From Paludibacteraceae bacterium (GTDB lineage Bacteria > Bacteroidota > Bacteroidia > Bacteroidales > Paludibacteraceae): 64,000 nt of DNA. Location: positions 401,032 to 465,031 of the forward strand of contig JAFTOD010000001.1 in NCBI GenBank assembly GCA_017451525.1, given 5' to 3'. Made by a program: the position numbers and the translations under genes. Shown here piece after piece: positions 52,571 through 60,181 of the stretch (its first letter is position 1; each line of letters opens with the position of its first letter). The notes below the pieces were generated by a model. That model searched no databases. It was not told the origin of the DNA and saw only the letters and a program-made list of their open reading frames with translations.

Positions 52571-52583
52571 TAATGTATAATGT

Positions 52584-52849
52584 TTTTGTTTTTTCGTTCA
52601 CCAATGCAGTCTGCATTCTTATGAGCGAAAAACAAAACATATCATTGATTTTTGAATATTTTTGTAGCCATTAGGGGTCCCCGCGAGCTTCGTGAGCGAG
52701 TGGGGAGAGCGGAGGCACATGTCGCTCTAATGTTGACAGAGTCAACAGTCAATACGACTATGTTGCCGAACGCGAGCGCAGCGTATTTTTGTCATAAAAA
52801 ATAATCCAAGAATTGTCACTAATTGTCGATTTAATTGTCGCAAATTGTC
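52584..52849. repeat. Structured element copy C with an internal repeat insertion
   Basis: Outer stem TTTTGTTTTTTCG/CGAAAAACAAAA, inner AATGCAG (52603-52609)/CTGCATT (52611-52617). AATTGTC heptamers begin at 52811, 52821, 52833 and 52843 (spacing 10, 12, 10). Between the hairpin and heptamers about 120 bp (52665-52788) carry the 39-bp CCCCGCGAGC-type repeat and ACGCGAGCGC, replacing the short GAACAAAGTGAAGCG of copy B. Confidence 0.75.
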
Positions 52850-52905
52850 GTAAAACAAATTTCGTTTAATTAAACGCTTCAGTACTAACATCATTCCATC
52901 AAATT

Positions 52906-53121
52906 ATGAACAAGTTAACAGAAACTCAAAAACAACGCCTTATTAAGGCAATCAAGTACCTGGCAGTGTCTATCGCCACAGCCATTGCGATGGCTCTTGG
53001 ACTCACCTCGTGTAATGTGACCCGTACCATTACCACTGAAAGCCGATCCGTGACCAAAGGTGATACAGCAATTATCATCCAGTCCAAAACTATTGAATCC
53101 TACAACGCCAAAAAGAATTAG
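52906..53121 (+). CDS. Small predicted lipoprotein
   Basis: A 71-residue protein: basic start (MNKLTETQKQRLIKAIKYL), one hydrophobic segment (AVSIATAIAMALGL) and a lipobox-like LTSC at about 35, then a Thr/Ser-rich stretch (NVTRTITTESRSVTKGDTAIIIQSKTIESYNAKKN). Similar small proteins are common in Bacteroidales prophage-like and accessory regions; no function is known to me. It follows structured element C. Confidence 0.55.
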   Translation: MNKLTETQKQRLIKAIKYLAVSIATAIAMALGLTSCNVTRTITTESRSVTKGDTAIIIQSKTIESYNAKKN

Positions 53122-53128
53122 GTACACC

Positions 53129-53186
53129 AAAATCGCTCCTCGTGAGCGATTTTATTTGCATATCTATAAAAATTGTTGTACCTTTG
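53129..53186 (+). promoter_or_regulatory. Hairpin-plus-promoter cassette
   Basis: AAAATCGCTC (53129-53138)/GAGCGATTTT (53144-53153), TTTG (53155-53158), 20 nt, TACCTTTG (53179-53186). Confidence 0.65.
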
Positions 53187-53274
53187 CAGCGAGAAAAAAG
53201 AATGAACTGGTAAAAATTTGTTACCAGTTGATATGCTGAAAAATAATCATCCCATCAACACACATTTATCCACC

Positions 53275-53610
53275 ATGTACCAACCCAAATCACGAGAAGA
53301 ATATATTGCCAAGTGTAGGTATTACAAAGGAGAACCTATGGATGAGAAAGCCCTGGGAGAAGATGCCCTGTTGGCTAGCTATGAGAGATACTGGGTGGAG
53401 AAACATTATACAGCAGATGGAATACACGACCTAAAGTGCCTAATAAGAGATTACAAAGAATTTGGACTCGGACACTTCAACCCACATGATGGCGCACCCA
53501 TCGCGCTCAAAGCACTCATCTGGAGCCGATACATGCATTGGGGCAGCGGATACGAAACACCCGATACATTCAAACAATGGTGGAGAAGATATTATCTGAA
53601 AGAAGAATAA
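53275..53610 (+). CDS. Hypothetical protein
   Basis: A 111-residue protein from ATG 53275 (MYQPKSREEYIAKCRYYKGE); the in-frame ATGs upstream give a low-complexity extension. It is rich in aromatic residues (Tyr and Trp: SYERYWVEKHYTADGI, KQWWRRYYLKEE) and contains GLGHFNPHDGAPIALKALIWSRYMHWG. I do not recognise a family. It has its own promoter and is followed by about 900 bp of repeats. Confidence 0.55.
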   Translation: MYQPKSREEYIAKCRYYKGEPMDEKALGEDALLASYERYWVEKHYTADGIHDLKCLIRDYKEFGLGHFNPHDGAPIALKALIWSRYMHWGSGYETPDTFKQWWRRYYLKEE

Positions 53611-53742
53611 TCCCCATCCATATTCATAATTACCCACACATATCCTCACACACCTATACATACCCACACATTCTCACACATACTCATACATATCTATCCC
53701 CCCCCACACACACTTATACATATTTATACACACTCACACATG

Positions 53743-53800
53743 GCTTGCTCCTTTTTTCTCACAAAAAAGCAGTAAACCAAACAAAAAAAAGGAGCAAGTC
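53743..53800. repeat. Palindromic repeat P1 (class I)
   Basis: GCTTGCTCCTTTTTT arm and AAAAAAAAGGAGCAAG arm around an interior with AAAAGCAGTAAACC. Confidence 0.85.
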
Positions 53801-53967
53801 AAAAACAAAGAATAATCCCTCCATCTCCACACAAAGAAACAAATCATACATACCCATACATTTATACACACTCATACATATTTATTCACACCCACACATA
53901 TTTATACATACCCATACATTTATACACACCCACACATTCTCACACATACTTAATATACTCACATATA

Positions 53968-54024
53968 GCTTGCTCCTTTTTTCTCACAAAAAAGCAGTAA
54001 ACCAAACAAAAAAAGGAGCAAGTC
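53968..54024. repeat. Palindromic repeat P2 (class I)
   Basis: Same arms and interior as P1, one base shorter. Confidence 0.85.
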
Positions 54025-54206
54025 AAAGATGAAATCATAAAAACCGCATCCACCACATATAAAACCCCAGAAAATACAATTAATTTGCACTTTTCTCTCC
54101 AATATGACAAGAAAAATCACCTCATCATCCAGCAAGATACAAGCCAACAACTCCGACAATTGCTGATTGATATGATATAATCCCTCCATCTCCACACAAA
54201 GAAACA
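54025..54206. other. Spacer with a short Lys-rich open stretch
   Basis: Between P2 and the third microsatellite. Plus-strand translation gives a fragment with TRKITSSSSKIQANNSDNC, possibly a decayed 3' end of a gene ending near 54179; not supported as a gene. Confidence 0.3.
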
Positions 54207-54285
54207 AATCATACATACCCATACACATTTATACACACTCATACATAGCTATACCCCCACACACACTTATATACACTCATACATA

Positions 54286-54343
54286 GCTTGCTCCTTTTTT
54301 CTCACAAAAAAGCAGTAAACCAAACAAAAAAAAGGAGCAAGTC
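54286..54343. repeat. Palindromic repeat P3 (class I)
   Basis: Identical to P1 in arms and interior. It starts the about 248-bp block that is duplicated at 55247. Confidence 0.85.
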
Positions 54344-54436
54344 AAAAAGTGGTAGTTCGGAATTTCCAAACAAGCATGTAAGACTTAGTGGTTCCACACC
54401 CACTTCCCTCTCCCCTCCCCATAAAGTTCATATATA

Positions 54437-54494
54437 GCTTGCTCCTTTTTTCTTAAAAAGAATGAAGCCTCTGCGACAAAAAAAGGAGCAAGTC
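54437..54494. repeat. Palindromic repeat P4 (class II)
   Basis: Same arms as P1 but interior CTTAAAAAGAATGAAGCCTC; directly precedes the promoter of the TIGR04076 gene. Confidence 0.85.
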
Positions 54495-54533
54495 TGTTGT
54501 GTGTTTCAATAATTTTGTGTACCTTTGCAGCAA
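54495..54533 (+). promoter_or_regulatory. Promoter of the TIGR04076 gene
   Basis: TGTTGTGTGTTTC...TTTTGTG then TACCTTTGCAG; the same sequence precedes the DUF2027-Smr gene. Confidence 0.65.
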
Positions 54534-54547
54534 ATATCACACAGATT

Positions 54548-55165
54548 ATGGCAAAAGTTCGCATCACCGCTATTCGCCAAACGGTATATACTGATCTAAT
54601 GGCGAAGTATGAAAATCCCATTGAACACGCATGTAGCGTGCAAGAAGGACAACAATGGATATCCATAGATGGCAAATGCCCTGAAGGGTTATGTTTAGCT
54701 GCATGGGAATCTATGCATCAGTTTGTGGAGCAACTATCTCAAGGAAAAGGCAATTTCTACGACGGATGGATGCAAAACCCTATGAGCGCCATGATTAGTT
54801 GCAACGATGGATTCAGACCATTCAGTTTCTATATTGAAGCGATAGAAGAGTCAACTCAAACGGTAGAACAACCATCACAACCAATCCCTCCGACCCTGTC
54901 CACCGACAAAGCTGAAGGACGTATACAAAAACTAATACTGGCTATTGGCGATCAAACCATGCCACGACGACAGATCATCGCATATTTGGGGCTGAAACAA
55001 AGAAGTCGCCGTAACTTCATGGATAACTATCTTCGTCCTGCTATTGCCCGAGGTTATGTTGTTTTGGCTTATCCAGACTCTCCAAACAAACCCGAACAAG
55101 CGTACCGCCTTTCCGCCAACGGTCTAGCACGCTGGGCTCAGTTAACTACTACTAACATGCAATAA
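54548..55165 (+). CDS. TIGR04076-family domain fused to a winged-helix domain
   Basis: Start at ATG 54548 (MAKVRITAIRQTVYTDLMAKY); the longer frame starts before the transcription start. Residues 1-95 match the TIGR04076 family: CSVQEGQQWISIDGKCPEGLCLAAWESMHQFV, MISCNDGFRPFSFYIEAIE. A Ser/Pro linker follows. Residues about 120-200 resemble the C-terminal winged helix of Fic/DUF4062-like proteins: MPRRQIIAYLGLKQRSRRNFMDNYLRPAIARGYVVLAYPDSPNKPEQAYRLSANGLARWAQ. The combination suggests a regulator or sensor. TIGR04076 function is unknown. Flanked on both sides by the duplicated palindrome block. Confidence 0.7.
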   Translation: MAKVRITAIRQTVYTDLMAKYENPIEHACSVQEGQQWISIDGKCPEGLCLAAWESMHQFVEQLSQGKGNFYDGWMQNPMSAMISCNDGFRPFSFYIEAIEESTQTVEQPSQPIPPTLSTDKAEGRIQKLILAIGDQTMPRRQIIAYLGLKQRSRRNFMDNYLRPAIARGYVVLAYPDSPNKPEQAYRLSANGLARWAQLTTTNMQ

Positions 55166-55246
55166 CCACATGCACATTGCATCCGCTCTCATCTCTGCCA
55201 CCCTCTTCTATTTCACACTCCAATCCTCACCAATATCTCACATACA

Positions 55247-55304
55247 GCTTGCTCCTTTTTTCTCACTAAAAAGCAGCAAACTCAATAAAAAAAAGGAGCA
55301 AGTT
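55247..55304. repeat. Palindromic repeat P5 (class I variant)
   Basis: Arms as in P1, interior CTCACTAAAAAGCAGCAAAC. Starts the second copy of the 248-bp block (55247-55490 versus 54286-54533). Confidence 0.85.
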
Positions 55305-55397
55305 AAAAAGTGGTTGTTCGGAATTTTCAAACAAGCATGTAAGACTTAGTGGTTCCACACCCACTTCCCTCTCCCCTCCCCATAAAGTTCATATATG

Positions 55398-55452
55398 GCT
55401 TGCTCCTTTTTTCTTAAAAGAATGAAGCCTCTGCAAAAAAAAGGAGCAAGTA
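55398..55452. repeat. Palindromic repeat P6 (class II)
   Basis: Interior as in P4 with a small deletion; precedes the DUF2027-Smr promoter. Confidence 0.85.
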
Positions 55453-55502
55453 TGTTGTGTGTTTCAATAATTTTGTGTACCTTTGCAGCGAGAAAAAACG
55501 AA

Positions 55503-56051
55503 ATGAAAAAAGGCGATAAAATACGATTCCTAGATGCCGTAGGCGGAGGGACAGTTATTCAAGTGGATAACGTTAAACAACTCGTCTGGATAGAAACAGA
55601 CGATGGCTTTGATGTCGGTCCTATACCTGCCAGCAGTTGCGTACCATGCCACAGCGCACAAAGTTATCAACGTGTAGCCAAGACCGTCAAACCTATCCCC
55701 GCAGAGCCACAACCATCTGCACCTACGCCCCATACAGCCACCGCCAAACGCCCCAAAAGGCAACGCGATGAACTTGTCATAGATTTGCACATCAATGCAC
55801 TACCCACCAACGGCGCAGGCATGAGCGATGTGGAGAAACACCAATACCAACTGCGCTATTTCCGCATGCAGATGCAACAGCATATCCGCTACCACGGCAA
55901 AAGAATAGTCATCGTGCATGGCAAAGGCAACGGCGTACTGCGCAACGAGATACGACAGATACTCCGCCGCGATTTTGCCAACCGCGTAGAAGTACACGAC
56001 GCCGATTTCTCCCTCTACGAAGAAGGCGCAACACTTGTGGTGGTGAAATAA
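55503..56051 (+). CDS. DUF2027-Smr domain protein
   Basis: Start at ATG 55503 (MKKGDKIRFLDAVGGGTVIQVD), after the promoter ending near 55490. The N-terminal DUF2027 region (DKIRFLDAVGGG, LVWIETDDGFDVGPIP) is followed by a Pro/Ala/Lys linker. The C-terminal Smr domain (RDELVIDLHINALPTNGAGMSDVEKHQYQLRYFRMQMQQHIRYHGKRIVIVHGKGNGVLRNEIRQILRR) has the HGKGxGxLR signature of this DNA/RNA nicking-nuclease domain. In Bacteroidetes this fusion is common and usually core; here its 5' region has been remodelled by the palindromic block. At 182 residues it is about half the size of typical members, so the middle is shortened. Confidence 0.85.
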   Translation: MKKGDKIRFLDAVGGGTVIQVDNVKQLVWIETDDGFDVGPIPASSCVPCHSAQSYQRVAKTVKPIPAEPQPSAPTPHTATAKRPKRQRDELVIDLHINALPTNGAGMSDVEKHQYQLRYFRMQMQQHIRYHGKRIVIVHGKGNGVLRNEIRQILRRDFANRVEVHDADFSLYEEGATLVVVK

Positions 56052-56145
56052 CCCCTCAGAATAATACGACATCACTTTATATAACACTAAATTTTGAATA
56101 TATCAGAAAAAATACACTAACTTTTCGGACAAATTATAGAATACT

Positions 56146-56820
56146 ATGTTTACACGAACGATACAACTCATAGGCGAAGAAGGATTTGCGGCATTGCAGC
56201 ATGCACGCGTTATTCTCTTTGGTGTAGGAGGAGTGGGCGGATGGTGCGCTGAAACCCTACTTCGCACAGGCATTGGGCATCTGACCCTTGTGGATTTCGA
56301 CAAAGTGGACACCACCAATCTCAATCGTCAAATAGTAGCCACCGCAGCCAACATCGGGCAGAACAAAGTGCAGGAAATGCAAAAGCGACTGCTGCAAATC
56401 TGTCCCGAAGCAGACGTCCAAATCATTGACCGCCAATACAACAGCGAAACAGCAGATAGTTTTGACCTCGCGCAATACAACATCGTGATTGATGCCATTG
56501 ACATGGTGGATTGCAAGGCCCTGTTGCTCTACAACGCTACCACTGCTGATTGCCAAGTCTATTCCAGCATGGGCGCGGGGCGCAAACTCAAGGCGCAAAA
56601 CATCCGCACAGCCGAGTTCTGGAAAGTGCAAGGTTGCCCCTTAGCGCGAGCACTGCGCACCAAAATGAAGAAGACAGGGCTACTACCTAAAAGCAAGATT
56701 CAATGCGTCTATTCCGAAGAGATTGCAGGCGAGCAAGGCACTATTGCCCCAGTAGTAGGCGTCTTTGGTATGACCCTCGCCAGCATGGTCATCAACGATA
56801 TTGTTCGTGCAGCCAAATGA
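56146..56820 (+). CDS. tcdA: tRNA threonylcarbamoyladenosine dehydratase
   Basis: E1-like (ThiF family) enzyme of 224 residues that cyclises t6A37 in tRNA to ct6A. ATP site VILFGVGGVGGWCAETLLRTGIGHLTLVDFDKVDTTNLNRQIVA, the catalytic-cysteine region near SKIQCVYSEE and KTGLLP are typical of TcdA/CsdL. Start agrees with the family (MFTRTIQLIGEEGFAAL). It is followed after 36 bp by an alpha/beta hydrolase gene. Confidence 0.92.
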   Translation: MFTRTIQLIGEEGFAALQHARVILFGVGGVGGWCAETLLRTGIGHLTLVDFDKVDTTNLNRQIVATAANIGQNKVQEMQKRLLQICPEADVQIIDRQYNSETADSFDLAQYNIVIDAIDMVDCKALLLYNATTADCQVYSSMGAGRKLKAQNIRTAEFWKVQGCPLARALRTKMKKTGLLPKSKIQCVYSEEIAGEQGTIAPVVGVFGMTLASMVINDIVRAAK

Positions 56821-56856
56821 TAGCACATCATTTACCTAACCCACAAAACCAACCAC

Positions 56857-57684
56857 ATGAAAAGAATTCTCACAGCAGCAGTATTTGCACTGCTATCCAC
56901 AGCGATTTTCGCAAAAGACTTCCAAGTATATGGTCCGCAAGGCGGACTGGCAATGACCGTTACACTGCCAGAGGGCTTTGATCCCGAAACGGACACGTGC
57001 CCAATGGTGATTCTCATGCATGGCATCTTCGCCAGCCAACGCATCACACCTATGCCCACTATCGCTCGCCAACTGGCTCAGGCAGGCATCGCCTCTATTC
57101 GCTTCAACTTTGGTGGACACTGGAGCAGCGAAGGCGAGATGGTAAAAATGACTATCGAAAATGAGATTGCCGAAGCCACAGCCATGTGGCAGTATGCATG
57201 TTCGCTGCCGTATGTGAGCAAGATTGGACTATTAGGACACTCGCAAGGTGGCGTAGTGGCATCCATGACCGCAGGGCGGATTGCTGCATCAGGCAGTAAA
57301 AAACAGCCATACGGACTGGTGCTGATTGCTCCTGCTTCGGTACTGAAGACAGCTTGCAACCAAGGCAGTATGTTGGGTGCAAAGTTCGACCCAAAGAATC
57401 CACCCGAGTACGTCAAGTGCTTCGGTATGATGAAGGTGAGCCGAGAGTATATCCTCAGCACACAGCAATTAGACATCTACGGCACAGCCGAGGCCTACAA
57501 CGGTCCCATAAGAATCATCCATGGTAGCGATGACACACTCGTACCCATGTGGTGCAGCGAAGATTTCAAACGTACCTATGGTGAATGTGCCGAACTGATC
57601 GTTGTAGAAAACGAAAACCACCGCATCAGCCGCAAGACCAAGCAGGTAGCAGATATGGTGGTGGAGTTCTTCAAGGGGCTGTAA
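56857..57684 (+). CDS. Secreted alpha/beta hydrolase
   Basis: A 275-residue exported protein (signal peptide about 1-19). Alpha/beta hydrolase fold with oxyanion loop MVILMHGIFA, nucleophile elbow GHSQGG (Ser near 128), acid IHGSDDTLVP and His in ENENHRIS. Similar to serine esterases/acyl hydrolases of Bacteroidetes (often annotated feruloyl-esterase- or cinnamoyl-esterase-like). Natural substrate not evident from context. Confidence 0.85.
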   Translation: MKRILTAAVFALLSTAIFAKDFQVYGPQGGLAMTVTLPEGFDPETDTCPMVILMHGIFASQRITPMPTIARQLAQAGIASIRFNFGGHWSSEGEMVKMTIENEIAEATAMWQYACSLPYVSKIGLLGHSQGGVVASMTAGRIAASGSKKQPYGLVLIAPASVLKTACNQGSMLGAKFDPKNPPEYVKCFGMMKVSREYILSTQQLDIYGTAEAYNGPIRIIHGSDDTLVPMWCSEDFKRTYGECAELIVVENENHRISRKTKQVADMVVEFFKGL

Positions 57685-57698
57685 GTCTGTAGCAACAA

Positions 57699-58118
57699 CT
57701 AACTCGCCGTTTTCTTGCGACGTAGTGAAGTACCAATCTTGGTACAGAGTAGCGCAGCAGCAAACAGGAGCAGCGTTTCTTCTCCATGCAACGGCATGTT
57801 GCAGTGGTGCGTTCTACCCGTGTAGTCATAGGCATTACCGTTGCCACCATGTCTGACCAATTCGGTATGGTCATGAGGGTCTAATGGTGCACCGCAGTAA
57901 GGGCAGTAGTACGCAGCTCCACCGCCAATGGTACGTTGGTTAGAACTTAGTTGCGGATAACTAAACTCCGCTTTGTAGCCAAAATTCTCTTCGAAAGTCT
58001 TATCGGAAGGCAGCGTATTGTCCACGCCTGCAAAGGGTTCATACACAACTGCTTCCGCTGCCAAACAAATGCCTAAGCCAATGTTTAGCATCGTCATTTT
58101 CCTACGATTCATTTTCAC
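57699..58118 (-). CDS. Exported protein with zinc-ribbon-like motif and C-terminal sorting-like tail
   Basis: A 139-residue protein with a signal-like start (MTMLNIGLGICLAAEAVVYEP). Its middle holds YYCPYCGAPLDPHDH, a CxxC pair followed by His residues, which looks like half a zinc ribbon. The end (MPLHGEETLLLFAAALLCTKIGTSLRRKK) is a hydrophobic segment preceded by a PxxGE and followed by basic residues, a layout seen in short C-terminal sorting or anchoring signals. I do not recognise a family. It faces the hydrolase gene tail to tail with 14 bp between stops. Confidence 0.55.
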   Translation of the reverse strand: MKMNRRKMTMLNIGLGICLAAEAVVYEPFAGVDNTLPSDKTFEENFGYKAEFSYPQLSSNQRTIGGGAAYYCPYCGAPLDPHDHTELVRHGGNGNAYDYTGRTHHCNMPLHGEETLLLFAAALLCTKIGTSLRRKKTAS

Positions 58119-58253
58119 AAGTGTTTAGGTTCGTAGATTCCTATGGCAAAATCCGTGCAAAACACATTTGCAGTTGTAAAAAAATCTTCTTAATTCTTGC
58201 AAATATCCCTAAAAAGCAGTACCTTTGTGGCATATTTGTAAAATCAACATCCT

Positions 58254-59540
58254 ATGCGCAAAATTCTTTTATTAATTATCTTCCTTTGGACTAACTCACT
58301 GCTTGCTGTAGAGAAAGTACAACTGCCCGAATTATTAGAGACTGGCTGGGATAAATACATCGGAAAAATGGTGCAAATCACTACTCCACTCTATGTATGT
58401 GGCAACTACTACGATTCGCTCATCCTTGCCCCTGAACGTCTATACGTTCCAGAGGAACGCGCCATAGGTTTGGCAGAGGGCGACAGTACGATGTATTGGG
58501 CTATTAAACAGGCAAATAGGGCACAGATCATCAGTTTGACATGCAATATCCGCAACTATGAAGTGCGCACGGGGGCAGTATTGAAGAACCTGACCGCTCG
58601 TGTGGTTGCACCAGGAAAACTAGTGACAGGTGCTACGCCAAAGTTCCAAAATAACAAGCCCGAGCCAAAGCCCAAGATGCCAAAGGGCCTGCTAGTATGT
58701 GCCGCCAATATCCAAAACTACTTCTATGATTTGGGCGGCTATGCACATCGCAAAACCACCAAAGAGCAACAAGGTATTCAAACAGAGAAAATCAGCAAGG
58801 CCCTCACACACATCAATGCCGATATCTATGCTATTTGCGAAATACAGAAAGGCGATAGTGCGGCAGAGATGTTGGTGCGTGCGATGAATGAGAGAGTAAA
58901 AAAAGCGCGCTATGCGTATGTGTCGCAAGGTTGGAACAATGGAGATACCATCTCCTGTGGCTATATCTATCGCACCGACCGCGTGCGTCCATATGGCGAC
59001 CTACAATATGGGTATCACAACCCAAGTAGTCACTACCACTATCGCATGGTGGCATGCGGATTTGAGGAGATTAAGAGCGGTGAGCGTTTTGTACTGAACA
59101 TCAACCATCTACGTTCTAAACGCGGTACGGGTGATGAGTCTAATAGCAAAAGAATGGTGAATGTGGATAGTCTATTGATGATGTTGGATAAGCTTGAGAA
59201 AGAGCAATTGTTTAGCGATGCGGATATCCTGCTCGTAGGTGACTATAACTGTTATAGCCAAGAGCAACCTATCCAAACGCTCATTCGAGCTGGTTATGAA
59301 GATGTACTCATGCAATATGATTCAACGGGTTATTCCTATGTGTATCATAGCGAGGCGGGGTATCTGGACCGTGCATTTGCTTCTCCAACAATGGCAACAC
59401 AAGTAAAAGCAGTGCACCCTTATCACCTCAATGCCGACTATTTCTACTCGCGTGGATACAAGCGTCGGCTTGACAAGACGATGTTCCGCTATGCGGACCA
59501 CGACCCTATACTGATTAGTATACAATTAGGCGATAAATAA
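58254..59540 (+). CDS. Secreted endonuclease/exonuclease/phosphatase-family protein
   Basis: A 428-residue exported protein (signal peptide about 1-19). A small N-terminal beta domain (20-140, OB-like, as in some extracellular nucleases) precedes an EEP domain: LLVCAANIQNYF, YAICEIQKGDSAAEML, VLNINHLRSKRG, ILLVGDYNCYSQEQP and C-terminal RYADHDPILISI. These are the expected catalytic Asn, Glu, Asp and His positions, so it should hydrolyse phosphodiesters in DNA or RNA outside the cytoplasm. A likely role is phosphate or nucleoside scavenging. Own promoter (TACCTTTG near 58220-58227). Confidence 0.85.
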   Translation: MRKILLLIIFLWTNSLLAVEKVQLPELLETGWDKYIGKMVQITTPLYVCGNYYDSLILAPERLYVPEERAIGLAEGDSTMYWAIKQANRAQIISLTCNIRNYEVRTGAVLKNLTARVVAPGKLVTGATPKFQNNKPEPKPKMPKGLLVCAANIQNYFYDLGGYAHRKTTKEQQGIQTEKISKALTHINADIYAICEIQKGDSAAEMLVRAMNERVKKARYAYVSQGWNNGDTISCGYIYRTDRVRPYGDLQYGYHNPSSHYHYRMVACGFEEIKSGERFVLNINHLRSKRGTGDESNSKRMVNVDSLLMMLDKLEKEQLFSDADILLVGDYNCYSQEQPIQTLIRAGYEDVLMQYDSTGYSYVYHSEAGYLDRAFASPTMATQVKAVHPYHLNADYFYSRGYKRRLDKTMFRYADHDPILISIQLGDK

Positions 59541-59617
59541 ACAAAAATACCGTTTTTTCTTGCATGTATGCAAAAAAAACAGTAACTTTGCACGATAATT
59601 TGGATAACTTTGTGATT

Positions 59618-60130
59618 ATGGTAGAGATTTTGAGATACTGTATTCCTGCCCTTTGCGTGCTTCTTGCGACATGGTTTGTGATGCATAAGTTTTATAAAAA
59701 CGAGGAAGAAAAGCGTCTTTGGGAATTGAAAAGACTGTCACAAAAAGAGATTTCTCCGATTCGAGTGCGCGCATACGAGCGCTTGTCTTTGCTACTAGAG
59801 CGTACTACGCCAGAGCATATGCTCATTGATCTCAATTTGGCGGAAATGACCCCTCTGCAAGTGCAAGCACATTTGATACATACTATTCGTCAAGAATATG
59901 ACCATAACCTCAGCCAACAGATTTATGTCAGTGACGAGGTGTGGGGTTTGATTGACAATGCCAAGCAACAGACAGTGGCTTTTGTGAATAGCATCGCACA
60001 ACAGATGCCAGTTGGGAGCAGCGCTTTGGACTATGCTAAAACGCTCATTACAGCCTATCGCACCAACGGTGATACGCCCAATGATATTGCACTGCAAGCA
60101 CTCAAAAACGAAGCAAAGACATTATTGTAA
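59618..60130 (+). CDS. Membrane-anchored hypothetical protein (Bacteroidetes-conserved)
   Basis: Start at ATG 59618 (MVEILRYCIPALCVLLATWFVMHKFYKNEEEKR); the longer frame precedes the promoter (TAACTTTG near 59582-59589). An N-terminal helix anchors a 145-residue cytoplasmic helical domain: ISPIRVRAYERLSLLLERTTPEHMLIDL, LIHTIRQEYDHNLSQQIYVSDEVWGLIDNAKQQTVAFVNSIAQQMP. The same layout is conserved in Bacteroidetes, where the gene has no known function. Followed closely by the DUF6452 gene and probably cotranscribed. Confidence 0.65.
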   Translation: MVEILRYCIPALCVLLATWFVMHKFYKNEEEKRLWELKRLSQKEISPIRVRAYERLSLLLERTTPEHMLIDLNLAEMTPLQVQAHLIHTIRQEYDHNLSQQIYVSDEVWGLIDNAKQQTVAFVNSIAQQMPVGSSALDYAKTLITAYRTNGDTPNDIALQALKNEAKTLL

Positions 60131-60181
60131 TATATGACGCAAGAAAAAGGAGCCAAGACATATCACTTTCGATTGTGGAAG

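Larger units (their letters stand above)
53615..54285. repeat. CA/TA-rich microsatellite tracts
   Basis: Imperfect CACACATA, CATACATA and CCCATACA units at about 53617-53742, 53840-53967 and 54207-54285, with a C8-like run near 53698-53705. Segments of 40-50 bp (TCCCTCCATCTCCACACAAA and following) are repeated near 53820 and 54181. Open frames across these tracts have no domain and are not genes. Confidence 0.75.

Noticed and set aside
53538-54032. Open frame through the CA/TA microsatellite
   Set aside because: Encodes only low-complexity His/Thr/Tyr repeats; a consequence of the microsatellite.
53743-55452. CRISPR array from repeated 58-bp units
   Set aside because: The repeats are palindromic, irregularly spaced, separated by microsatellite or genes, and no cas genes are present.
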